DNA of 57,883 nt. Origin: Branchiostoma floridae (Eukaryota > Chordata > Leptocardii > Amphioxiformes > Branchiostomatidae). The stretch lies in NCBI RefSeq assembly GCF_000003815.2, contig NC_049989.1, positions 13,002,110 through 13,059,992 of the forward strand, in the 5' to 3' direction. Below the pieces are notes generated by a model. It saw nothing but the letters and a program-made list of their open reading frames with translations. It did not search any database and had not been told where the DNA came from. Position 1 is the stretch's first letter; every line of letters begins with the position of its first letter. The translations under genes were made by a program, and so were the position numbers. This document shows positions 50,501 through 57,883 of the stretch, one piece after another.

Positions 50501-52293
50501 CGGGTAGATGGGTGACTTAAGGACGCAATTGTAGCTTAGGGTTCAAGTTCCGGCCTGGCCAACTTGGTATCGTTGGAAAGGTCCCTTAGCAAGGAATCGA
50601 AAGGTGAAAACCGCAAAATAGTCGGATACTTCCTTCTCGAGATATTNNNNNNNNNNNNNNNNNNNNNNNNNNNNNNNNNNNNNNNNNNNNNNNNNNNNNN
50701 NNNNNNNNNNNNNNNNNNNNNNNNNNNNNNNNNNNNNNNNNNNNNNNNNNNNNNNNNNNNNNNNNNNNNNNNNNNNNNNNNNNNNNNNNNNNNNNNNNNN
50801 NNNNNNNNNNNNNNNNNNNNNNNNNNNNNNNNNNNNNNNNNNNNNNNNNNNCTTTCTTCTCGTAGCATATTCTTGAGCATACAGGCTCTGTTTAAGCGCA
50901 ACCGCTAGCCCCTTTTTTTGAAACACCGCCTGTCACGGCACCGGGTAGGGGGGTGACTTAAGGACGCGATTGTAGCTTAGGGTTCAAGTTCCGACCTGGC
51001 CAACTTGGTATCGTTGGATAGGTTCCTTAGCAAGGAATCGAAAGGTAAAAACCGCAAAATATTCGGATACTTCCTTCTCGAGATATTCTTGAGCATACAG
51101 GCTCTGTCTAGGCGCAACCGCTAGCTCCATTTTTAGAAACGTTAACACTGCCTGTCACAGCACCGGGTAGATGGATGACTTAAGGACGCGATTGTAGCTT
51201 AGAGTTCAAGTCCCGGCCTGGCCATCTTGGTATCGTTGGAAAGGTCCCTTAGCAAGGAATCGAAAGGTCAAAACCGCAAAATATTTGGATACTTCCTTCT
51301 CGAGATATTCTTGAGCATACAGGCTCTGTTTAGGCGCAACCGCTAGCCCCCTTTTTTTAGAAACACCGCCTGTCACGGCACTGGGTAGGTAATGACTTAA
51401 GGACGCAATTGTAGCTTAGGGTTCAAGTCCCGGCCTGGCCATCTTGGTNNNNNNNNNNNNNNNNNNNNNNNNNNNNNNNNNNNNNNNNNNNNNNNNNNNN
51501 NNNNNNNNNNNNNNNNNNNNNNNNNNNNNNNNNNNNNNNNNNNNNNNNNNNNNNNNNNNNNNNNNNNNNNNNNNNNNNNNNNNNNNNNNNNNNNNNNNNN
51601 NNNNNNNNNNNNNNNNNNNNNNNNNNNNNNNNNNNNNNNNNNNNNNNNNNNNNNNNNNNNNNNNNNNNNNNNNNNNNNNNNNNNNNNNNNNNNNNNNNNN
51701 NNNNNNNNNNNNNNNNNNNNNNNNNNNNNNNNNNNNNNNNNNNNNNNNNNNNNNNNNNNNNNNNNNNNNNNNNNNNNNNNNNNNNNNNNNNNNNNNNNNN
51801 NNNNNNNNNNNNNNNNNNNNNNNNNNNNNNNNNNNNNNNNNNNNNNNNNNNNNNNNNNNNNNNNNNNNNNNNNNNNNNNNNNNNNNNNNNNNNNNNNNNN
51901 NNNNNNNNNNNNNNNNNNNNNNNNNNNNNNNNNNNNNNNNNNNNNNNNNNNNNNNNNNNNNNNNNNNNNNNNNNNNNNNNNNNNNNNNNNNNNNNNNNNN
52001 NNNNNNNNNNNNNNNNNNNNNNNNNNNNNNNNNNNNNNNNNNNNNNNNNNNNNNNNNNNNNNNNNNNNNNNNNNNNNNNNNNNNNNNNNNNNNNNNNNNN
52101 NNNNNNNNNNNNNNNNNNNNNNNNNNNNNNNNNNNNNNNNNNNNNNNNNNNNNNNNNNNNNNNNNNNNNNNNNNNNNNNNNNNNNNNNNNNNNNNNNNNN
52201 NNNNNNNNNNNNNNNNNNNNNNNNNNNNNNNNNNNNNNNNNNNNNNNNNNNNNNNNNNNNNNNNNNNNNNNNNNNNNNNNNNNNNNNNNNNNN
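44523..52293. other. Assembly gaps within the satellite array
   Basis: N runs at 44523-44622, 47454-47642, 48374-48473, 50647-50851 and 51449-52293. Those of exactly 100 N are probably of unknown true size, so array length is a minimum or an approximation. Confidence 0.95.
45471..46416. mobile_element. piggyBac-type MITE inserted in the satellite array
   Basis: 946 bp bounded by TTAA on both sides (45467-45470, 46417-46420) and perfect 16-bp ends ccctattcagaccggg. The target is the gacTTAAggac of a satellite unit. The interior is AT-rich, has inverted gcttttgaggccc blocks and CRE-like tgacgtca clusters, and no long ORF. Confidence 0.9.
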
Positions 52294-53461
52294 CCGCAAA
52301 ATATTCGGATACTTCCTTCTCGAGATATTCTTGAGCATACAGGCTCTGTTTAGGCGCAACCGCTATCTCCTTTTTTTGAAACACCGCCTGTCACGGCACC
52401 GGGTAGGGGGGTGACTTAAGGACGCGATTGTAGCTTAGGGTTCAAGTTCCGACCTGGCCAACATGGTATCGTTGGATAGGTTCTTTAGCAAGGAATCGAA
52501 AGGTAAAAACCGCAAAATATTCGGATACTTCCTTCTCGAGATATTCTTGAGCATACAGGCTCTGTTAACACCGCCTGTCACAGCACCGGGTAGGGGGGTG
52601 ACTTAAGGACGCGATTGTAGCTTAGTGTTCAAGTCCCGGCCTGGCCAACTTGGTATCGTTGGATAGGTTCCTTAGCAAGGAATCGAAAGGTGAAAACCGC
52701 AAAATAGTCGGACACTTCCTTCTCGAGATATTCTTGAGCATACAGTCTCTGTTTAGGCGCTACCGCTAGCTCCTTTTTTTTTAAACACCGCCTGTCACGA
52801 CACCGGGTAGGGGGGTGACTTAAGGAGGCGATTGTAGCTTAGGGTTCAAGTTCTGGCCTGGCCAACTTGGTATCGTTGGAAAGGTCCTTAGCAGGAATCG
52901 AAAGGTGAAAACCGCAAAATAGTCGGATACTTTCTTCTCGAGATATTCTTGAGCATACAGGCTCTGTTTAGGCGCAACCGCTAGCTCCTTTTTTTGAAAC
53001 ACCGCCTGTCACGGCACCTGTTAGGGGGTGACTTAAGGACGCGATTGTAGCTTAGGGTTCAAGTTCCGGCCTGGCCAACTTGGTATCGTTGGAAAGGTCC
53101 CTTAGCAAGGAATCGAAAGTTGAAAACCGCACAATAGTCGGATACTTCCTTCTCGAGATATTCTTGAGCATACAGGCTCTGTTTAGGCGCAACCGCTATC
53201 TCCTTTTTTTGAAACACCGCCTGTCACGGCACCGGGTAGGGGGGTGACTTAAGGACGCGATTGTAGCTTAGGGTTCAAGTTCCGGCCTGGCCAACTTGGT
53301 ATCGTTGGATAGGTCCCTTAGCAAGGAATCGAAAGGTGAAAACCGCAAAATATTCGGATACTTACTTCTCGAGATATTCTTGAGCATACTGGCTCTGTTT
53401 AGGCGCAACCGCTAGCTCCTTTTTTTGTTTGTGGTGAAGAATGTAGCCTGGTTGTCGCAGC

Positions 53462-56400
53462 TCACACTCACACTCACAACCCGCTTGCTCCTAAGAGCGT
53501 GGCGCCTCGACATCTTCTCCAGAATGACCTGTCCTGGGCAGCCTGCCAGGCAGTGGGGAGGTCCATGTTCACAGCTGCCAGGTCTGATGTTAGCTGGTCC
53601 AGCCATTTCATGCGGGGCCTCCCTCTTGGCCTTCTCCACCTTGGGGTCGGTTCAAGGATGAGCCTGGCTGGTTCGGACAGAGGTGACGACCTAGCAAGAT
53701 GGCCAAAAATCCGTAGTCTGGCAGACCTGATCAGTTGAGATATGGGGGGTTGCTTCGTCATCTGACGCACTGTGGCATTTGGGACAAAGTCATACCAGTG
53801 CAGCCCAAGGATGCGACGTAGGCACTTTGTGTCGAAAGCGTCAAGATGTTGCTCCCAGGACGCAGTTAGTGTCCATGCCTCAGATCCATAGAGCAAGATG
53901 GAAAGAACTAAGCTATTATAGAGATTGAGTTTCGTTTGGAGGGAGAGTTGTTTATTTGACCAGATGTTTGCCAGGTTTGCCATAGCCGCAGCCGCCCGAC
54001 CGATGCGTACCTGTATGTCTGCAATGCACCTGCAGTCCGAGGTGATGGTGCTTCCCAGGTAGCTGAATTTGTTGACAGCTTCCACTTCCTGGCCGTTGAT
54101 AACCTGGTTTTCTGGGGGAGGTTGGTAATCACACAGGCTTTGTACCTTGGTCTTTTGCCAGCTAATCATAAGACCAAGTGGCTTTGTTGCTGCATCCATG
54201 TGCTGGAGTGCTATACTGAGAGTTTCCAGCAGCTCTGCCAGGAGAGCTACATCATCGGCATAGTCAAGGTCTGTGATCCTAACCCTGCCATAATTGGCAC
54301 CGCAGGAACTCTGGGTCACAGTCCTATCCATGACGTAGTCGATTGCTGTGTTAAAGATGGTGGGCGCAAGCACGCACCCTTGTCTTACCCCACTGTTAAT
54401 TTCAAAAACATCAGACGTTTGGCCATTCACCCTCACACACGAGACCGTATCTGAGTACAGGGAAGAGAGAAGACCCAGGAGTTTGGACGGAACGCCAAGG
54501 ATTTTCAGGATTTTCCACAGTGCAGCTCTGTCCACAGAGTCGAAGGCCTGTTTAAGGTCGACGTACGTTGCATAGAGTGGTTCTCTATACTCCCTCCTTA
54601 ACTCTGCCAGGATCCTGAGAGTAAGAATTCTGTCCACCGTAGACCGACCTGGGGTGAAACCGCTCTGTTCCTGGCGTTGTTTCTGAAGGAGTAGGGGGCG
54701 TAGTCTTGCCAGGAGGATATGGGCAAGGACCTTTCCTGGTACACTGAGCAGAGCGATTCCTCTATAGTTGCCGCAGTTATCCTTGGGCCCCTTCTTCCAG
54801 AATGGGAGGATAACACCAAGGCGCCAGTCTGTAGGGATGTTCCCGGTTCGCCAAATGCTGACGATTAGTGCGTGCAGCCAGGCAACTACAGCTGGGCCTC
54901 CCTTCAGCAGCAACTCTGGTGGGATACCATCTGCACCGGCAGCACGGCCTGGCTTGAGCTTTCCAATGGCTTTCTCAACTTCATCTAGGGACGGAGGGTC
55001 TACGGAGATGGAGTCATCCTCCACTGCCATTGAAGCCATGGCATCCAGCTCATTACATGGAGGTGGTGGGGGACGGTTCAGTAGGGTTGAAAAGTGTTCC
55101 CTCCACCTCTCTAGCTGTTGTTCTGGTGTCTCCAGGTCCGACCCATCCAGGGCCTTTACATTGGCTGTGGGTGGGGTGGTCTTCCCAGAAAGAGTCCTGA
55201 GAGTTTTGTACAGGACAGACTGGTTGCCAGCTCGTGCTGCTGCTTCGGCCTCCTTGGCAGTATTTTCCAACCAGTTTTGTTTGTCCCTCTGTAAGAGTTT
55301 GTTGCGGCTGCCATTGAGGCGTCTATATTCACTGATGTCACCATTGAGTCTAGCTTGCCTCCTTAGCTCTACCACCTTGAGTGTCTCCATAGATAGGAAA
55401 GCTCTCTTCTTTCTGGATCTTGTAAATCCCACTGTCTTTGTGGCAGCTTCCGTCAGGTTGTGTTTGAAGCCATCCCATATTTTAGCTGGATCCCCGTGGT
55501 CCTCATCGCTGATGTCCAGCAGTGCTTCAAAGCGGTTGTGCAGTTCAAGTTGGAAGTCAGCAGAGACATCAGGAGACTGTAGTCTTGCGATGTCAAATTT
55601 ACGTTGTTGAGCAGACTTTGGGTCCTTTTGAAGGTAGAGGGCAACTGTCATGGAGAGTAGCCTGTGATCCGCGTTCCCGAACTGCGCACTACGGTAGACA
55701 CGACAGTTGGAGGAGGTATGCCAGCGCGAGTTAGTCAGAATGTGGTCCACCTCTTTGGTAGTGTGGCCATCATTGCTGATCCAGGACATACAGTGGATTT
55801 GCTTGTGGGGGAAGAAGGAGCGTTCTGTACGCAGGCGATGACAGGCACAGAATTCCAGAAGCCGGCTGCCATTGTCATTGCGTGAACCCGTTCCATACGG
55901 CCCAAGGGAGCTTTCATAACCAGTGGTGTTGGTGCCTGTGGTAGCATTAAAGTCACCTAATACCCAGATGATGTCATGCCTAGAAATGTTGGCCACCAGC
56001 GCTGAGAGTTTGGAATAGAAATCATCCTTTTCCTCCGCTGGAGCCACATCGGTGGGTGCATAAGCCACGATGATGGAGATCATGCCATGACGGTGCCTTA
56101 AACGGGCTAGAAGAAGACGGTTGTTTATTGGTTTCCAGAAGCTGAGGGCCTTGTGGGCTGAAGGGGCCAGGGCAAGTGCCACACCTTGGCGATGCAGGCC
56201 ATCTTCCCTGCCAGACCAGAGGTAAGTGTAGTCATTGGCTCGACAAGAGCCTGATCCAGGCCACCTCACCTCAGTTAGTCCCGCAACTGTGATGTCAAGA
56301 CGGGCAAGTTCGTTGGCCACTAGGAGGGCTGATCCCTCTTGCTTCATTGAGAGAACGTTCCATGTTGCTATGCGCAGACTAGTTTCATTAAGCCTCTTGC

Positions 56401-56767
56401 GGAATCGTAAGTCCATTCGGTCCGGGGTCAAAGTTCCATTAAGGTCAGTCCTGGTTAAGTTTTGTCGAGGATTCGTCGCTAGCGATTTTTATGTGGTGGG
56501 TAGCTGGCCCTACGCACAACCCCTCCTGCATTTGTAGACCGCCCATAGGGGACTGAGGCGGTGCAGGTGCTATTAGCCAGCAACAGCTACCCTGGAATCC
56601 GTCCCACCATGGTTGAACCTGCCAGGAGTAGGTGGGGCCTTGCAGGACTACGCCTGATGGCACACCACACTACTCCCGGTGGTATCGCAAACCAGGGTCA
56701 TTGCTGCGGCCGTTGCCCGGGGGATACCGACTAGGAGGTTAGCACACTGTCTTAATCCCCTTAATCT
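53462..56767 (-). mobile_element. Full-length RTE-type LINE with candidate 11-bp target-site duplication
   Basis: The 3' end has almost no UTR: the stop TGA runs into TGAGTGTGAGTGTGAGC, a microsatellite-like tail typical of RTE elements. gttgtcgcagc is found at 53451-53460/61 and again at 56768-56778, matching a target-site duplication around the element. The 5' UTR (56417-56767) is GC-rich. The left boundary is within ~35 bp of the end of the satellite array. Confidence 0.8.
53474..56416 (-). CDS. RTE-clade non-LTR retrotransposon polyprotein (AP-endonuclease + reverse transcriptase), apparently intact
   Basis: 980 codons from the first in-frame ATG (56416-56414); an in-frame stop lies upstream and no earlier ATG occurs. 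The N-terminal endonuclease/exonuclease/phosphatase domain has LRIATWN (Asn20), LTEVRW (Glu49), GDFNAT (Asp155, Asn157), EVDHIL (Asp224) and NADH (Asp250, His251). The reverse transcriptase has AGADGIPPELL, YRGIALLSVPGK, SGFTPGRST, motif A YVDLKQAFD (Asp620), GVRQGCVLAP and motif C YADD (719-722). The C-terminus has the LLYGSEAWTL and RRPRGRPRMKWLDQL blocks common in such elements. The family nicks target DNA and copies its own RNA at the nick. No frameshift or stop is seen and every catalytic residue I can check is present. The order, single ORF and very short 3' end favour RTE over CR1 or L1; clade is inferred without a tree. Confidence 0.93.
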   Translation of the reverse strand: MDLRFRKRLNETSLRIATWNVLSMKQEGSALLVANELARLDITVAGLTEVRWPGSGSCRANDYTYLWSGREDGLHRQGVALALAPSAHKALSFWKPINNRLLLARLRHRHGMISIIVAYAPTDVAPAEEKDDFYSKLSALVANISRHDIIWVLGDFNATTGTNTTGYESSLGPYGTGSRNDNGSRLLEFCACHRLRTERSFFPHKQIHCMSWISNDGHTTKEVDHILTNSRWHTSSNCRVYRSAQFGNADHRLLSMTVALYLQKDPKSAQQRKFDIARLQSPDVSADFQLELHNRFEALLDISDEDHGDPAKIWDGFKHNLTEAATKTVGFTRSRKKRAFLSMETLKVVELRRQARLNGDISEYRRLNGSRNKLLQRDKQNWLENTAKEAEAAARAGNQSVLYKTLRTLSGKTTPPTANVKALDGSDLETPEQQLERWREHFSTLLNRPPPPPCNELDAMASMAVEDDSISVDPPSLDEVEKAIGKLKPGRAAGADGIPPELLLKGGPAVVAWLHALIVSIWRTGNIPTDWRLGVILPFWKKGPKDNCGNYRGIALLSVPGKVLAHILLARLRPLLLQKQRQEQSGFTPGRSTVDRILTLRILAELRREYREPLYATYVDLKQAFDSVDRAALWKILKILGVPSKLLGLLSSLYSDTVSCVRVNGQTSDVFEINSGVRQGCVLAPTIFNTAIDYVMDRTVTQSSCGANYGRVRITDLDYADDVALLAELLETLSIALQHMDAATKPLGLMISWQKTKVQSLCDYQPPPENQVINGQEVEAVNKFSYLGSTITSDCRCIADIQVRIGRAAAAMANLANIWSNKQLSLQTKLNLYNSLVLSILLYGSEAWTLTASWEQHLDAFDTKCLRRILGLHWYDFVPNATVRQMTKQPPISQLIRSARLRIFGHLARSSPLSEPARLILEPTPRWRRPRGRPRMKWLDQLTSDLAAVNMDLPTAWQAAQDRSFWRRCRGATLLGASGL

Positions 56768-56778
56768 GTTGTCGCAGC

Positions 56779-57128
56779 GAAAAAAAAAAACTTCTTGGGT
56801 CGCAAACTTTACACAAGCAAAACAAGATGCCAATACGGAACTTCAATATACAATCTACAATCTACAAAATGACTGAACCAGCGAGAACGGAACCTGGGCT
56901 ATAAAACACTACTGATCACCTCTGGTACGAATGGTATAATCCCAAGAAACTGCGCTTTCCTGTTCTCGAACAATTCTTACCATTGTCAGTTGGCATGGTA
57001 ACAGCTCCATTGTTCGAACGTTCAACACAGTCGAACGAGGTATCAGTAGCTCAGGCTTCGCTCTGCCAGCCGCTGTATCGAAGTTTTAGTGAATTTATTC
57101 GCGAAATTCTCAAGAGCATCCAGGTACA
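56779..57128. other. Flank of the RTE element and putative upstream region of the MGCKES exon
   Basis: A-run at 56780-56790, then unique sequence. No TATA box or other landmark is clear. Confidence 0.4.
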
Positions 57129-57264
57129 ATGGGCTGTAAGGAGTCCAAGACCAGTCGTCTGGATGTGATTAGATGTTGCCTTCCTAAGAAGATGCGGAGC
57201 AGGAAGGTTGGTGATCTTGACCTGGGAGGAGAGGAGACATTGGCGCAGCCATCGCTTCCACCTG
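57129..57264 (+). CDS. Candidate first exon of an N-acylated membrane-associated protein
   Basis: ATG in fair Kozak context (ggtacaATGg) and 45 codons to a GTGAGA donor in phase 1. The protein begins MGCKESKTSRLDVIRCC, then LPKKMRSRKVGDLDL. MGxxxS is the N-myristoylation consensus; Cys3 and CysCys16-17 could be palmitoylated, and the following KKMRSRK is basic. Together these suggest a membrane-anchored protein such as a kinase or small adaptor, but no family is recognised. It continues as an open frame into the intron (to 57323). Downstream exons would lie beyond the LINE/SINE debris or outside the window. A chance ORF remains possible. Confidence 0.4.
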
Positions 57265-57304
57265 GTGAGAATTCAAAGCTTTTTTTTCTCTCATCCTTTT
57301 CCAA

Positions 57305-57380
57305 AGCGGGGTCGTTTCGGTAGAGTAATGGCAGGCTGTTTGTCCCAGAAACCAGAGGTCCTCGGTTCAAATCCTGTCAT
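57305..57380 (+). mobile_element. tRNA-like SINE head
   Basis: ttcggtagagtaatggcagg then ggtcctcggttcaaatcc have A- and B-box spacing. It is not a foldable tRNA by eye, and abuts the LINE tail in opposite orientation. Confidence 0.4.
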
Positions 57381-57381
57381 G

Positions 57382-57775
57382 TTATACATATAATCTTTAT
57401 TGACACGACAAAAGTACAGCGACTTTCGTAAGGTCTACATGTATAACAACTACTTACAGTACAACTAAACACATATATATGGATATCTATAGGTATGGAT
57501 ACATCAACATAAAGGGTTTAGCATGTCATTTACACTATTGGTTCTACGGTATAAACAATCGTGGATATATTTGCCTACTTGTACACAATGTGGATTATCG
57601 CTTCCCAGAATGTACTTGAATTTATCTATCGAACAGAGAGTAGCAAAGTCTTTAGAGGAAGTGGAAAGTAATGTGAACAGCTCTTGTGCTCTTGGGCGGG
57701 TATATGACTGAAGCTGCCACTCGTTGGCGGTCCCGATCGCTGCGTCCAAGCGATTTGGCACAGCGCTCAACGAAA
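57382..57775 (-). mobile_element. 5'-truncated LINE 3' end
   Basis: The minus strand encodes DKFKYILGSDNPHCVQV, GKYIHDCLYRRTN, the same LINE tail type, followed by a 3' UTR with AATAAAG around 57393-57400. Confidence 0.55.
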
Positions 57776-57799
57776 TTCATCGACTGAGAAATTAAACGA

Positions 57800-57883
57800 A
57801 TCATTCATGGCAACAGCACCAAGAGACCATGTCTAGCGGTGAATAGACGTTAAACAAGGACAACAACAACGACAACAACAACA
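57800..57883 (+). repeat. Retroelement 3' tail with (ACA/CAA)n
   Basis: gaatagacgttaaacaagg then a run of acaacaacgacaacaac to the window edge, as in the 3' end of tRNA-derived SINEs or L2/CR1 elements. Confidence 0.45.

Larger units (their letters stand above)
36608..53425. repeat. ~217-bp satellite array with higher-order structure
   Basis: About 70-75 unit lengths. Typical blocks in order: gacttaaggacgcgattgtagc, gggttcaagtcccggcctgg, cttggtatcgttgg, ccttagcaaggaatcgaaagg, aaaaccgcaaaatattcgg, cttctcgagatattcttgagc, ctctgtttaggcgcaaccgc, a T run, then caccgcctgtcacggcaccgggtagggg. Some units are shortened. Variants recur in blocks, e.g. 38770-39499 and 47643-48372 are collinear without indels at an offset of 8873. 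Flanked on the right by the RTE element; interrupted by a piggyBac-type MITE and by gaps. Confidence 0.95.

Noticed and set aside
36608-53425. CRISPR-like or coding repeats in the array (open frames such as RKIFGYFLLEIFLS)
   Set aside because: Units are contiguous 217-bp satellites without spacers; short frames recur only because the DNA repeats.
54768-55610. 280-codon plus-strand frame
   Set aside because: Shadow of the RTE ORF on the other strand, which has clear endonuclease and RT motifs.

Overview
The window looks like nuclear DNA of an invertebrate chordate, most probably amphioxus (Branchiostoma). Split genes with GT-AG introns, tRNA-derived SINEs, several MITE families, an RTE-type LINE and a long satellite array exclude a prokaryote. 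The genus is inferred from gene content and repeat style and could not be tested by a search.

The main genes are two neighbouring minus-strand paralogues encoding p47phox (NCF1)-type NADPH-oxidase organisers. Gene A (1-11797, running off the left edge) shows five 5' exons, covering the whole PX domain and the start of the PX-SH3 linker. Gene B (18841-30125) shows nine of ten predicted exons: PX, two SH3 domains, an autoinhibitory PPRR(S/T) core and a 425-residue terminal exon. The tenth exon, the end of the PX domain, probably lies in the 24963-25606 gap. Exon phases agree everywhere they can be tested. The terminal exon adds something I do not know from vertebrate p47phox: eight tyrosines, all in SH2- or PTB-type motifs, followed by two basic S/T-P-K-S-G-R repeat blocks, each ending in a tail resembling the p67phox-binding C-terminus. 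Gene B also carries an in-frame TAG in its third exon, so it is a pseudogene, a polymorphic null allele or an assembly error.

Layout: 1-11.8 kb gene A, its introns filled with MITEs (one hAT-type with a perfect 8-bp target duplication), SINE pieces and a perfect-armed palindrome. At 10.9-11.7 kb the end of exon 1 and its splice donor are repeated in tandem. 11.8-18.8 kb is intergenic, with a Harbinger-type MITE, two ~160-bp repeat arrays, SINEs and a LINE tail. 18.8-30.1 kb is gene B. 30.7-31.5 kb is a 21-bp minisatellite. 31.5-36.6 kb holds SINE and MITE relics and one weak orphan exon. 36.6-53.4 kb is a ~217-bp satellite array with higher-order structure, interrupted by a piggyBac-type MITE and several gaps. 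53.46-56.77 kb is an apparently intact RTE-clade LINE abutting the array. 57.1 kb has a candidate first exon with a myristoylation/palmitoylation start (MGCKES), followed by LINE and SINE debris to the end.

If functional, the A/B proteins would bind phosphoinositides through PX, hold their tandem SH3 domains closed on the basic PPRR segment, and on activation bring p67phox to a NOX2-type oxidase. The tyrosine-rich tail of B suggests added coupling to tyrosine kinases; that is inference.
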